From Melitaea cinxia (lineage: Eukaryota > Arthropoda > Insecta > Lepidoptera > Nymphalidae), in assembly GCF_905220565.1 (NCBI RefSeq), contig NC_059422.1, forward strand, positions 198,501 to 262,500: 64,000 bases of DNA. Reading direction: 5' to 3'. Position 1 is the first letter of the stretch. Each line of letters starts with the position of its first letter. The position numbers were made by a program, and so were the translations under genes. This document shows, piece after piece, positions 20,603 to 30,844 of the stretch. Under the pieces are notes generated by a model. It saw only the letters and a list, made by a program, of their open reading frames with translations. It was not told where the DNA came from and ran no database searches.

Positions 20603-20743
20603 ATAATTTTTAACAAAAAAAAAACCGACTTCAAAAAGGAAACTGAAAAGTGAAAAATAAATTTACTTAGTACAAAGTAATTCGTATTTTGATTTAGTTA
20701 ATCAGAAATGATTAAATAAATATTTTATAATTTTGAAGTTGGT
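20603..20743 (+). mobile_element. MITE-G, copy 1
   Basis: Short non-coding element with inverted ends: 'accgacttcaaaa' near 20624 and 'ttttgaagttggt' at 20731-20743. A second copy, inverted, is at 31005-31145 and matches along the whole interior. Confidence 0.75.
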
Positions 20744-20948
20744 GCCAAGTAAATACTACAACAACCTGGCTACAATAACAAATACAAACAACACACACAC
20801 ACAACAAACAAGTACAAAAAATATTATTAGATATGTCAAAACAATAACAGAATAATAACAGTATTCAACCTAATAGTCAATGAAACAAATTATGAAAGAA
20901 AACTGAATACAACTTACGAGTAGATACTAGAGTAGTTATTGTTTTATT
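20744..20948. other. AT/AC-rich spacer
   Basis: AAC/CAC-rich sequence; no feature recognised. Confidence 0.35.
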
Positions 20949-20979
20949 ATATATATATATATATATAATTTATTATAAT

Positions 20980-21043
<64 letters not shown>
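20949..21043. repeat. (TA)n microsatellite, two blocks
   Basis: Two AT dinucleotide blocks separated by 'atttattataattatatt', directly against the head of the next SINE. Likely polymorphic in length. Confidence 0.85.
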
Positions 21044-21046
<3 letters not shown>

Positions 21047-21049
21047 GGC

Positions 21050-21350
21050 ATGAAACCGGTGCTTACACTCCCGTGGTTTGCCGGTTCGATTCCCCCTCGG
21101 GATGGATTAGTATTTGTACATATATTTCTTTCCGGTCTAATTATCCTTGTGAGTCTCCCCACCGCGCCTCGGAGAGCACGTTAAGCTGCCAGTCCCGGTT
21201 GTTATCATGTACACCTGATAGCGATCGTTACTCATAATAGGGAATATATCCGCCAACCCGCATTGGAGCAGCGTGGTGGATTAAGCTCTGATCCTTCTCC
21301 TACATGGGGAAAGAGGCCTATGCCCAGCAGTGGAATGTTACAGGCTGAAT
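21050..21350 (+). mobile_element. SINE1b with full SINE1 tail
   Basis: Head with 'gccggttcgattccccctcg', then 'ttctttccggtctaatt', 'cctcggagagcacgttaagc', 'tggagcagcgtggtgga' and 'ggaatgttacaggctgaatc'. Confidence 0.8.
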
Positions 21351-21447
21351 CGTATCAATCTATCTTATTATATGGGAAGTTATTTACTTAATTTTTTTCT
21401 ATTTTATTGCTTTTTATTCTAAGCTAACAATGATCACTTTGTTACAG

Positions 21448-21541
21448 GTTTTAGTGCCTTGTGTCGAGTGATTTGAATTCAAAATGGCGTTCCGTAAACT
21501 AGTGTTGTGCCTCGGCTTCGTTCACATGGTGGCGGCGAAAG
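21448..21541 (+). CDS. First coding exon of a secreted/membrane host protein (partial)
   Basis: The exon starts after a 'ctttgttacag' acceptor (a CTAAC branch-point-like word lies 20 bp upstream), has a short 5'UTR, and opens at ATG 21484 in the strong context TCAAAATGG. It encodes MAFRKLVLCLGFVHMVAAK plus the first base of the next codon, then a GTGAGT donor at 21542 (phase 1). The basic R-K followed by a 13-residue hydrophobic core and small A-A residues is a classic signal peptide, so the mature protein should enter the secretory pathway. The sequence is not in any repeat family seen here. Nineteen residues do not identify the gene, and no downstream exon could be found with confidence. 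The inferred 5' partner is 10260-10410. Confidence 0.65.
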
Positions 21542-21680
21542 GTGAGTTGTATTAAATATTAACGAAAGCTTTGAAATAAAAGGGTAATGTTTAAATTTAT
21601 GTACAGTTTCATTTACTTGTTGACAACATACGATACAAATGAAAACGTAACACAAATTAAATATACTACATACCTTTGTT

Positions 21681-21912
21681 TTAACTGAGGTAGGGCACAG
21701 CAGAAGTACCTCAACCTTACAGAGGATCACAGCTAAATGCTTTCAAGCAGTGTTGTGTTCCTGTGGTGAGTAAGGTGACCAGAGCTTCTCGGTGGAACTA
21801 GAGATGGGGTCGGCAACACGCTTGCGATGCTTCTGGTGTTGCAGGCGTCTATAAGCTACGGTAATCTCTTACCATCAGGTGAGCCGTACGCTTGTTTGCC
21901 GATCTGGTTACA
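21681..21912 (-). mobile_element. REP-E with internal deletion
   Basis: Reverse copy lying in the intron after the signal-peptide exon. It has lost the part between 'ggcacagcag' and 'aagtacctc'. Confidence 0.8.
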
Positions 21913-21995
21913 TTAAACACATGGAACAAAACATACACACTCACGCACAAGTGCACTTAGACTTATGAAGAATAATTATAATATTTTCATTGTGT

Positions 21996-22062
21996 TATAA
22001 ATTATTTTACCTAATGACGTTTCAAAGGTGTTTTAAAGCCTAGTTGAATAAAGGTTTCTTTA
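21996..22062 (+). repeat. REP-M fragment
   Basis: 'aatgacgtttcaaaggtgtt' and 'aagcctagttgaataaagg', abutting the next REP-E. Confidence 0.55.
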
Positions 22063-22065
22063 TAC

Positions 22066-22194
22066 AACTAGGTCGGCAAACAAGCGTACGGCTCACCTGA
22101 TGGTAAGCGAATACCGTAGACTGTAAACGCCTGGAACACCAGAAGCCGAGCGCGTGGCCGACCCTATCCACAATCCCTCTAAAAGCTTTTGATA
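22066..22194 (+). mobile_element. REP-E, 3'-truncated
   Basis: From 'actaggtcggcaaacaagcg' to about 'aatccctctaaaagctttt'; the second half of the family is absent. Confidence 0.75.
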
Positions 22195-22455
22195 CAAACA
22201 CAAAAAATAATACAATTTATGTAATAAATATTGCAGCAAAAACAATGAACAGTTTAACAGTGCACCGTGTTTCTAAAGTAATAATACTAAAGTATCAAAG
22301 ACATTATAAACAAAATATGCCATTAACGTGATAATAATAAATTTCTAAAACTTCGTTATATGGGGAAGTAGCGAGTCATTTCCCAAACGAGTGTCTACCA
22401 CTACTCACTGGAAGAGTCGACCAAACTTTACTGGACGAGATTAAGAAGGGATTAA
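22195..22455. other. No feature seen
   Basis: AT-rich spacer. Confidence 0.35.
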
Positions 22456-22742
22456 GAGTCTGTTTGTAATTTGAAAATAACCGATTTTTACTAAATGCAT
22501 ATGGATGTAGAAAACATACGGTACATATTACATCAAAATAACATTTTTTACATTTTTTGTGTCTGTCAATCTGTCTGTCTGTTTCTTCCGGCTAATCTCT
22601 GAAACGGCTGGGCTGATTTTGACGGGACTTTCACTGGCAGATAGCTGATATAATGAAATTTATTTATTTTATAATTCTGAGAATTGAACAAAAACTTTTT
22701 TTGTTAAATTTCGAGCGGGCGAAGTCGCGGACACAGCTAGTG
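22456..22742 (-). mobile_element. LINE-I 3' fragment, copy 2
   Basis: Matches 969-1238 in the same orientation and ends with 'gggcgaagtcgcggacacag', the reverse of the LINE-type start 'ctgtgtccgcgacttcgccc'. Confidence 0.7.
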
Positions 22743-23161
22743 ATGTGTATATTTCTTTTTTCGTTTTAAATTCAGTCCAGTTTTTGTATTCCTTTTAATA
22801 AATACAAAGTCAGTCTTCATAATCCGCTGAGCCTACAGGTTATTTAAATGACGGTTTGTCTCTGACAGCGCTCCGCGGCGATTAGGAGGGATCAACGTCG
22901 GTATTGTGTGAAGCTAATTAAGTTCTAGTAAGCAAGAATTTTATATGTATATATATATATATATATTATTAATAATATAATTAATTGTTGTTAAGAAAAT
23001 AGTGACTCATTGATGTTACTTAGCCTAGCCACGCATTTTGAAAAAAATAATAATTGATATTTAGTGCTTACTAGCTGACCGAACAGATAATGCGTGTCTG
23101 GTGAACTGCCAAACGTTGTGCTGTTACTGCTGCTGCTGCTATTCATATTTCAAGTTGTGTT
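22743..23161. other. No gene seen
   Basis: AT-rich with one GC patch at 22857-22905. A possible acceptor there leads into an in-frame stop relative to the 21448 exon, so it is not called as an exon. Confidence 0.4.
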
Positions 23162-23338
23162 GCTGTTTTCAAGCAGTGTTGTGTTCCTGTGGTGAGTAAG
23201 GTGACCAGAGCTCCTGGTTGGCATTGAGGGTAACGTCGGCAACGCGCTTGCGATGCTTCTGGTATTCCAGGCGTCAAGCTACGTTAATCACTTACCATCA
23301 GGTGAGCCGTACACTTGTTTGCCGACCTAGTTGTATAA
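23162..23338 (-). mobile_element. REP-E, partial
   Basis: Reverse copy from 'tttcaagcagtgttgtgttc' to 'cacttgtttgccgacctagt'. Confidence 0.8.
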
Positions 23339-23419
23339 AAAAAAGAAAAAAAATATCTTTTCTAGCCTAGATGAAATAGTTTTTTTTGTATTTTAAGTCC
23401 GAATAATATACACAATATT

Positions 23420-23770
23420 AAGGATAAAAAAAAGAGGTGTGGCTACGGCACTAAAGAATTTAGCCACCCCCTCTCTTCCCGTGGGTGTCGTAAGAGGCGA
23501 CTAAGGGATAACAAGGTTCCACAACCACCTTGGAACTTAAGAAGCCGAGCGATGGCGGGATAACCATCCAACTGCTGGTTTTGAAATACACAGGCCGAAG
23601 ACGGGCAGCAGCGTCTTCGGTGCGACAAAGCCAGTACTGCGGTCACCAACCCGCCTGCCCAGCGTGGTGACTATGGGCAAAACACATGAGTTCACGTTTT
23701 TTTTGGCGTAAACTTGTGGAGGCCTATGTCCAGCAGTGGACTGTATAGGCTGTAATGATAAGGATAAAAA
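23420..23770 (+). mobile_element. RTE-A 3' end with 11-bp target-site duplication
   Basis: The element (23431-23759) lies between aaggataaaaa at 23420-23430 and 23760-23770. It starts 'gaggtgtggctacggcacta' and ends 'ctgtataggctgtaatgat'. It is one of the longest RTE-A copies here. Confidence 0.85.
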
Positions 23771-23774
23771 TAAT

Positions 23775-24257
23775 TTGTGGTGTCATGGGTCACCAGGTAG
23801 GAACGAAGTTCCTTCGGATAGTATAGAAGCAACACAATTTGAAAAAAAGTGTTGAATTATATATATATTTTATAGTTTTTGATTTTTTTTTTAATTTTTT
23901 GATTGGTTTTTATTAAGTACATAAAAGTATTTAGGAAATTTAGTATTTTAGAAAATAGCAAATACCGTAAAATAAAAAAAATCAAACAAAATAATAATAA
24001 TAATAATAATTCAAACTATTAAGTGAAATAAAAAACATGTGTCTTTATTTATTTTTGTCGACAGTAGTAATTACATAAATAATTTTAAAAAAAGTTTACT
24101 AGTAATATATTAGTTTTACAAACGTCATATTATACAGTCGTGTGACTGATATTACGTCACTTCTGTTATATATTTTTTTTACGGTTTTAGTCTCACATTC
24201 TTCTCAGTTCGGTCGCTCAGCCAAATGTCAAGCCTGCCGTAAGAAGCTTCGTTCCAA
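23775..24257 (+). mobile_element. MITE-N, copy 1
   Basis: About 480 bp, matching the reverse complement of 57333-57818 along its length. Ends carry 'ggaacgaagttcctt' (23800) and 'gaagcttcgttcc' (24243), which are inverted relatives. The interior has an (AAT)n run and no ORF. The 'tggtgtcatggg' flap left of the TIR word is shared by both copies and so belongs to the element. Confidence 0.8.
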
Positions 24258-24836
24258 TATTTGAATTCTGGAGAGGAAATCGGGGTCATTGAAACCTTCG
24301 CAAAAATAACTATAAAGTAATATAATTCTATATCAGACGGTTTGAATCCTTCCTTTTGTCAAACAGAAGTAACACGCAGTCGCTAATTAATTGTATTCAG
24401 CATATCACGCGAGCGAGGCCATTCAACACCAGCCACCAATAAATTTAGTTCTTGTATTTTGCTTTACATTCTGCTTGCGATTCTTTCTTCTTTACGTTTA
24501 AGTTAATTATGGTTTAAAACAACTGAGCTTCAAAAGGTAATTTTTTAATTTAATTGTAAATTTTAATCAACGTTTTAAAAAAATATTATTGTTATTTATG
24601 AGATAATAGTTTACAAGCTTTCATTATTCAAATGATAAAAACCGAGATATATTACTATGTTTTTTATTTTCATTTTAAGGAAATCGATATTTCGACCGTA
24701 TCCACGAATGTCTTGTCCAAGAGACAGTCTATCAGACTAAAATAATGTCAGTAAAGAAAATAACAATGTTAATTTTAAATCTAATATAAACTTTTATATT
24801 CACTAGCTTTATGATTCACAAGCTATAGGGTAGGTA
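24258..24836. other. No gene seen
   Basis: AT-rich, with no recognisable repeat. Confidence 0.35.
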
Positions 24837-25038
24837 GGTGTATATGATAACAACCGGGACCGACGACTTAACGTGCTCTCCGAGACACGGTGGGGAGACC
24901 CATAAGGAATGCACAAACACCTAAACCAAACATCAGCATGGCCAATGCAAAAGTTTGTCATGTGCGGGGATCGAACCCGCAACCGCTAGTGCAATAGCGA
25001 CAAACCAGTACTGTAACCGTTGCGCCAACGCGTCATCT
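24837..25038 (-). mobile_element. SINE1 head and body, tail lost
   Basis: Reverse copy from 'gtgtatatgataacaaccgg' to the head 'gttgcgccaacgcgtcatc', with B box 'cggggatcgaacccgcaa'. Confidence 0.8.
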
Positions 25039-25797
25039 TTATTTCAGAACTAGTTAATAATTAAATTTAATAAATCATGAAATAAAAAACAAAAAAATCT
25101 TAAAAGAACTCGCTTTGTGAGCACGGCCATATTAATATGAAATTCAGTCCACTACTTTATTCTTTGTTGGACTGGAACGGGGCATAAACTTTTTTACCTA
25201 AGTATTTTTAAGGTCTAATTAAAGAATATAAATGTTATCGTTTGGTATTTTAATTATAAAGCAGTTAAGATGAGCTTACAATGTATTTTTTAATTATATC
25301 CCTCGAGGGTATTAGTCAAAATTAATGATATTTTTATAACTCGGATTATTACAAATGTCTAGAATCTTCTGGGAAAGGTCATTAAATAAATATTAATTTT
25401 ATTACAGCCTACTAAATTAATATGTGTAATTAAATGGAATGAAAATATTTATATCGCCATAAGGTGAATAACTGAATACACGCATTTAACGCACGTCGAA
25501 AAAACATTACAATTACAAAAAAAAAGTGAAGGTAGCAAACACATTAGGTACATTACAAACTTAGGTATTCTTCCCATTGTTATCCAGTAACCTTAACTTT
25601 GTCACAATTTAATTAACTAAATCCTAATGTCGCGGTAGACATTACAAATTCCCGATTAAAATGTATAATACTATTTCAATAGCAAGTTTACGCCTCAAAT
25701 GTACGAAACCAATGTAATAAAGATCACAGAAAATCTAAATTTCTATAAAACCTTCTTATTCTGTTTATTATTATATTAATTTTTATTTTATTATCAT
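25039..25797. other. No gene seen
   Basis: AT-rich intronic or intergenic sequence; nothing recognised. Confidence 0.35.
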
Positions 25798-26276
25798 ACT
25801 AGCTGTGTCCCGCGGCTTCAAACGCGTTAATTTAAAGGAAAACATACTAAAATACTATACATATAGCCTATCTATAGCCTTTCTCGACGACGCGCTGGCG
25901 CAACAATACTGGTTTGTGGCTGTTGCGTTGGCGGTTGCGTGTTCGTTCCCCGCACATGACAAACATTTGTATTGGCCATACAGATGTTTGCCGTGGTCTG
26001 AGAGTTTGTCTTTGTGGGTCCTCCACCGTGCCTCGGAGGTCACGTTAAGCCGTCGGTACCGGTTGTTATACACCTGATAGCGGCGTGGTGAATTAAGCTC
26101 TGGTCTTTCTCCTACATGGGGAAAGAGGCCCAGCAGTGGGATATTACAGGCTGAAACGAAGCCTTCCTCGGTAAATGGACTATCCAACACAAAAAGAATT
26201 TTACAATTCAAACCCGTAGTTAATGATTAGCGCGTTTAAACACACGAACAACACTTTTTCAGCTTTATAATATATA
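25798..26276 (+). mobile_element. LINE-D 3' end split by SINE1
   Basis: Starts 'actagctgtgtcccgcggct' and ends 'cagctttataatatatac'. It is broken within 'tatagcctttctcg' by SINE1 and resumes at 'agccttcctcggtaaatgga'. Confidence 0.85.
25876..26170 (+). mobile_element. SINE1 with 11-bp target-site duplication
   Basis: SINE1 (25887-26159) flanked by agcctttctcg (25876-25886) and agccttcctcg (26160-26170), one mismatch apart. It has small internal deletions ('tatacacctgatagcggcgtg'). Confidence 0.85.
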
Positions 26277-26369
26277 CTATCTATTTATATATTATTGTAT
26301 TATTAGATTGTAGGATCTACTTTGTTTTTAATTTTCTGTTTTGCCTTTTGATAACCCTACTCTTTTTAT

Positions 26370-26510
26370 TTTAAAATCTCCTCTACCCCAAGGTTATCTG
26401 GAAGAAATCGCTTACCTAGCGATAAGACCGCCTTTGTGCCTAATATTGTTTTGAAAATTTTATTTTTAAAGATGTATGTCATGTAATATGCACAATAAAG
26501 TATATTTTTT
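26370..26510 (+). mobile_element. REP-R LINE-like 3' end
   Basis: 'ctaccccaaggttatctgga', 'gaaatcgcttacctagcgat', 'aagaccgcctttgtgcc' and 'gcacaataaagtatatttt' (with a polyadenylation-like AATAAA). An inverted copy is at 31190-31320. It is followed by (CTT)n at 26511-26533. Confidence 0.65.
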
Positions 26511-26533
26511 CTTCTTCTTCTTCTTCTTCTTCT
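26511..26533. repeat. (CTT)n microsatellite
   Basis: A TTC trinucleotide run directly after the REP-R 3' end. Confidence 0.8.
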
Positions 26534-26671
26534 AGCCGATCTGTGCCCACATCGTTGGGCCTTAATTATTTTTGTGATGCAAATATATGTATAGTAAAGT
26601 GGTCATCTCCCTCGCATTTCTCCGACTCGATTTACATATATTATTATATTATTTTTCACTGAATTTTCTAT

Positions 26672-26955
26672 TCATCATCATCATCATCACTTCAGCCTAT
26701 GGCAGTGCACTGTTGGACATAGGCCTCCCCAAGTTCGCGCCAGACATCCCGGTTTTCCGCAATCCCTATCCAGCCTACACCGGCAATCTTACGTAGATCG
26801 TCGATCCAACGGACCGGAGGACGTCCCACACTGCGTTTGCCAAAACGCGGTCTCCTCTCCAGGACCCATCTAATCCAACGGCCATCGGTCCTGCGACACA
26901 GATGGCCAGCCCACTGCCACTTCAACTTGATAATTCTGTGGGCTATGTCGGTGAA
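26672..26955 (-). pseudogene. RTE-B reverse transcriptase C-terminal remnant
   Basis: The reverse strand stays open over about 234 bp and encodes MKWQWAGHLCRRTDGRW, GKRSVGRPPVRWIDDLRK and VGWIGIAENRDVWRELGEAY, the RTE RT C-terminus, followed by the 3' end and a (GAT)n tail at 26672-26690. It is 5'-truncated. A possible 8-bp duplication, tgaatttt, lies at 26660-26667 and 26956-26963. This is the best-preserved RTE-B reading frame in the window. Confidence 0.85.
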
Positions 26956-26956
26956 T

Positions 26957-27091
26957 GAATTTTTTGTTCAATAACAATAAAATAGCCTATAGCTTTCCGT
27001 TAGGGACAGAATTTTCATGATCGAATCAGAACTTGCGAAGATCTACAAACAAAGTTAGAAATTTTACCTTTTTTATAATATTAGTATAGGC
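26957..27091 (+). mobile_element. LINE-D-like 3' end fragment
   Basis: 'aaaatagcctatagctttcc' to 'ttttataatattagtatagg', the LINE-D ending with diverged interior. Confidence 0.55.
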
Positions 27092-27466
27092 TGTAGATTA
27101 ATTGTTGTAATTGAAAACCAGAATAAAATATAATGACAAAAAAGCAAATGTACTTGGCATAACGAGTTGTCAAATAAATTAAAAGTTTTATAGTTCGATA
27201 TATATAAAGCCTGTGGCGTTGCATAAAATTTTTATTAAACATCGTGCCCTGTATGTATCGTGGCAGTCAAGCGTAGCACCGATGATATTTCAATCATAAA
27301 ACGTGTCAAATGTCAGTTATAAACGATTTATAAATTAAGCGTATTTATCGAGAATATCCCTGAGGGCTCTTTTTTACGGTGTAAGGGTACGCCCTGCCAT
27401 ACGTAACAGATATTATTGGAATTGAAGAGATTCCAGTTATCTGATACGGATAATGTATCTTGTAAA
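27092..27466. other. No gene seen
   Basis: AT-rich, with no recognisable repeat. Confidence 0.35.
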
Positions 27467-27565
27467 TCAATCAAAATCAAAATCAAAAACAACTTTATTC
27501 AAATAGCATGAGCACTTTCGAATCGTCATTTTACAAATTAAAACTTTAAAAGTGATTATTATTTA
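27467..27565 (-). repeat. REP-M fragment
   Basis: 'tcaaaatcaaaatcaaaaac', 'actttattcaaatagcatga', 'cgtcattttacaaattaaa'. Its 5' side is interrupted by the SINE1 tail that follows. Confidence 0.65.
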
Positions 27566-27568
27566 CTT

Positions 27569-27641
27569 AGCTCTGACCCTTCTCCTACATGGGGGAAGAG
27601 GCCTATGCCCAGCAATGGGATATACAGGTTGAAGCAAAGCC
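27569..27641 (+). mobile_element. SINE1 tail only
   Basis: 'tagctctgacccttctccta' to 'gggatatacaggttgaagc', a strongly 5'-truncated copy. Confidence 0.7.
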
Positions 27642-27646
27642 TTTCT

Positions 27647-27745
27647 CGGTATAATTGCGTTTCCTCGCAAACGTAAAAACAAACCAATCGACCAGTAATA
27701 CAACGTAGGTAGACGAAAACTCAAAAATAAATCAAAAAGTAATCG
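27647..27745 (-). repeat. REP-F terminal fragment
   Basis: 'cctcgcaaacgtaaaaac' and 'gtaatacaacgtaggtagac', the GCAAACG end of REP-F. Confidence 0.6.
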
Positions 27746-27782
27746 ACATAGATCAATATTATATTATCTGTGTATCCACATA

Positions 27783-27853
27783 TCTCTCTTGCTCCGTTCG
27801 CCTCACCCGATCACACTTTTCGTAACGCTCTCGTCAAGCATTCACCAGTTTTT
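27783..27853 (-). repeat. REP-O fragment
   Basis: 'ttcgcctcacccgatcacac' and 'ttttcgtaacgctctcgtca', reverse of 18530-18646. Confidence 0.55.
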
Positions 27854-28118
27854 TGAAATTCTCGGTAAGTTCTTTTCCAAATTTAAAGTCGTTATTCAAA
27901 AACTTTAACAAAATTCACAGTATGAAATAATCAGGACAAACTCGAGACAGCCAATCGTGTGCCGAGATCACCACATGCCACCTTCCCACAATATTTGAAA
28001 CTATATGTAATGACAGGGCGGGATATAGAGATAGCCTGATCAAGCCTAAATCATTTCCACGCCTTTGCATCGTTAAGGTATTCATCGATATCGTAATAAG
28101 CTTAAATTTAAATGGAAG

Positions 28119-28426
28119 TAAAATAATTGTGTTTGCTCGCAAACGAAAGAAAAAACCAACTGGAATTACATCGACAAGTAATACAACGTAGGTCGACGAA
28201 AAAATTGTCAAGTAGATACGCATTATTAGATATAATTCAAAAAGTAGTTGTTGGATCTCAAATAAATTTAAATGGGACCAAATGACACACACCACCTTTC
28301 AATTATTATTTTTTTGTCGAATTCAGTCCACCCAGTCAAAAGTTCTGATGTAACAAACATAAAAAAAAAAAAACGAAATACAGTCGAATTGAGAACCTCC
28401 TCCTTTTTTGGAAGTCGGTTAAAAAT
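28119..28426 (-). repeat. REP-F copy, both ends present
   Basis: From 'ataattgtgtttgctcgcaa' to 'cctccttttttggaagtcgg'. It carries one internal module ('gtccacccagtcaaaagttc'), so it is a short form. Confidence 0.75.
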
Positions 28427-28429
28427 AGA

Positions 28430-28526
28430 ATTACCTAAAACAACACACCCAGTAAAAAGTCATGAAGTAACACAGAAAAAATACAGTCGAATAGAGAACG
28501 TCCTCCTTATTTGAAGCCGGCTAAAA
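28430..28526 (-). repeat. REP-F terminal fragment, tandem to the previous
   Basis: 'cacacccagtaaaaagtcat' to 'ttatttgaagccggctaaa', a second GGAGGA-type end in the same orientation. Confidence 0.65.
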
Positions 28527-29033
28527 CTATTGAATATAACTCTATAACTACTTATTTGAATTAATCGTCCATACATTGTTTCTGATTCCCAAACATAAAG
28601 TTTAAAACACTAGTTAATATTAATTAAAAAAACAATTAACAAAAAAGTTTCGTACCAAAAAGTTTTTAATAGAGATTGGAACATGATATGATTCATTCGT
28701 CCCACGCGAGGGAACGACCTTATGCCTTAAAAGGAATAACCTTTAGACACATACGCCATTCAAAAATCAACTTTACGTTCATAAAATTAAGATCGATAAT
28801 TCTTTAAAACATATGACTAATCTAAATTTAAATGTGCTTATATTTGGTTCTTATTGCAAGGTAATAAGATTGGTTTTAAGATATATTTTTAAGACGCCTA
28901 CGTTTGAGAAAAAAATATCAATGCTTCTGTTGTAATCGTAATACTTATAAAGAATGTATCTTTATGTGTCCCCAGTACTTTAAGGTTAAAGAGAATAGAA
29001 AACTGACTCATTTGAACCCATTAAACTGTTATA
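28527..29033. other. No gene seen
   Basis: AT-rich; a 67-residue frame beginning at 28904 overlaps SINE1 and is not considered real. Confidence 0.35.
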
Positions 29034-29366
29034 ATTCAGCCTGTAACATCCTAGGCATAGGCTTTCTTCTTGTAGCAGAAGGATTGGAACTTAATCCACC
29101 ACGCTGATCCAATGTGAGTTAGAGGATATATTCCCTACTATGAGTAACGATCGCTATCAGGTGTACATGATAACAACCGGGATCGACAGCTTAACGTGCT
29201 ATTCGAGACGCGGTGGGGAGACCCACAAGGACTACTCAAACATCTAGACCACGGCAAACATCTGTAGGGCCAATACAAATGTTTGTCATGTGCGGGGATC
29301 GAATCCGCTAACGTCAGCGCAACAACTACAAAACAGTGCTGTGACCGTTGCGCCAACCCGTCGTCA
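29034..29366 (-). mobile_element. SINE1, nearly full length
   Basis: Tail 'ttcagcctgtaacatcctag' through head 'ctgtgaccgttgcgccaacc'; the B box is mutated ('cggggatcgaatccgctaac'). Confidence 0.8.
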
Positions 29367-29446
29367 AACTAATCGTATCTTAATTAAATTTATATAGAAT
29401 CCTATGTACCAGCTTTCGCCTAAAAAAGAATCATCGAAGGTAACAT

Positions 29447-29735
29447 CCACAAAAAATACAGTCGAATTGGGATCCTCCTCCGTTTTTAACCGACTTCCAA
29501 AAAAGGAGGAGGTTCTCAATTCGACTGTATTTTTTTATGTATGTTACTTCAGAACCTATTAGACTAGGTGAACCGATTTCGACAAAAAAAAATTTAATCG
29601 AAAGGTGGTGTGTGTCATTTGGTCCCATTTAAATTTATTTGAGATCTAACGACCACTTTTTGAGTTATTTTTAATAATGCGTTTTTACTTGACTATTTTT
29701 TCGTCGACTTACGTTGTATTACTTGTTTAAAATCA
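29447..29735 (+). repeat. REP-F copy with palindromic head
   Basis: 29487-29735 is a plus-strand REP-F start ('aaccgacttccaaaaaagga'). The 40 bp before it are the same terminus in reverse ('acagtcgaattgggatcctc'), forming an inverted duplicate of the end. Confidence 0.7.
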
Positions 29736-29745
29736 GTTCAATAAC

Positions 29746-30046
29746 GAATATAATACACATGATAAGTTAAAATCTAATCAAAGAGGCACTAAAAACATAA
29801 CCCCTCTTCTTCAAAGTCGGTAATCGGTTATAAAATTAAAAACACAATAATGGCCAGCTTGGAACACTGAATCAGTATCAGCGACACGTATTTGTAGCAT
29901 CGCTAAAAACTATAGTCATTGACCCGAGGAAGCCGTTAGCTGGGAATCTGCAAAAAATATTATATCTAATTGTACCGGAGTGGGCGGAGGTCATTACACT
30001 ACCGCCGGTAGCTCTGGCTTTTGTTATCAAGGGGTAGAATTACATA
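29746..30046. other. No gene seen
   Basis: A mildly GC-richer patch at 29990-30020; no frame or repeat recognised. Confidence 0.35.
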
Positions 30047-30205
30047 CGGGACTACTCACTAAATAAAGTATTGTATTGTCTACGAAATATGTCACGTCAT
30101 CGACACTAGAACAATTTAAACTACTGCAAATATTAAACGGTTAGACGTACGTTTTATAACATTTTTAACCGACATCAAAATAGGAGGAGGTTTTTTAATT
30201 CGACC

Positions 30206-30238
<33 letters not shown>

Positions 30239-30240
30239 GT
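30047..30240 (+). repeat. REP-H plus REP-F start, copy 1
   Basis: 'aaataaagtattgtattgtc', 'gaaatatgtcacgtcatcga' and 'caaatattaaacggttagac' precede 'aaccgacatcaaaataggag'. The same flank precedes REP-F at 41060-41185 (inverted) and at 31523-31620, so it belongs to a larger element. Ends in (TA)n at about 30210-30234. Confidence 0.65.
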
Positions 30241-30297
30241 GGTATAACGATAATAAAATTTTATGCTTGTCATGGTCTTAATTGAACACTAATTGTT

Positions 30298-30383
30298 ATA
30301 AATATAATTGTGTTTGCTAGGAATCGAAAAAAACCGACTTCAATTACATCGACAAGTAATACAACGTAAGTAGATACAAAAAA
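30298..30383 (-). repeat. REP-F terminal fragment
   Basis: 'ataattgtgtttgctaggaa', 'aaccgacttcaattacatcg', ending where SINE1 begins. Confidence 0.65.
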
Positions 30384-30388
30384 TTGAC

Positions 30389-30611
30389 AGATGTTAGCCG
30401 TGGTCTGGGTGTTTGTGCATTCCTTGTAGGTCTCCCCCGTTAAGCCTTTGGTCCCGGTTGTTATCATGTACACCTGATAGCGATCGTTACTCATAGTAGG
30501 GAATATATCCGCCAACCCGCATTGGAGCAGCGTGGTGGATTAAGCTCTGATCCTTCTGCTACATGGGGAAAGAGGTCTATGCCCAGAAGTGGGATATTAC
30601 AGGCTGAAGCG
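30389..30611 (+). mobile_element. SINE1, 5'-truncated
   Basis: 'agccgtggtctgggtgtttg' to 'gatattacaggctgaagcg', lacking the tRNA head. Confidence 0.8.
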
Positions 30612-30844
30612 CGTAGAAATGCTATGTAGTGTGTGGTTTAACTAAATGCCTCTTGCTTGTATTCATCTGTATATAATGCCCCTAATGAAGTTTCAATGTG
30701 TTACCCATACAGATATGTACTAGACTATGATTTGTGACTTATTAAATGCCTACCGTTCCTTGTATGGAGGACTTCCAACCCACACGTATGGAACATTAAA
30801 AGCTCAGTACACTTATAGGTGATTCACATGTAATAATAATAATA

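Noticed and set aside
22857..22905. Possible exon 3 of the signal-peptide gene ('ctctgacag|cgctccg')
   Set aside because: In the required phase it meets a TAG within a few codons.
27915..28295. 126-residue minus frame
   Set aside because: Spans a REP-F end and adjoining unassigned DNA with no domain signal.
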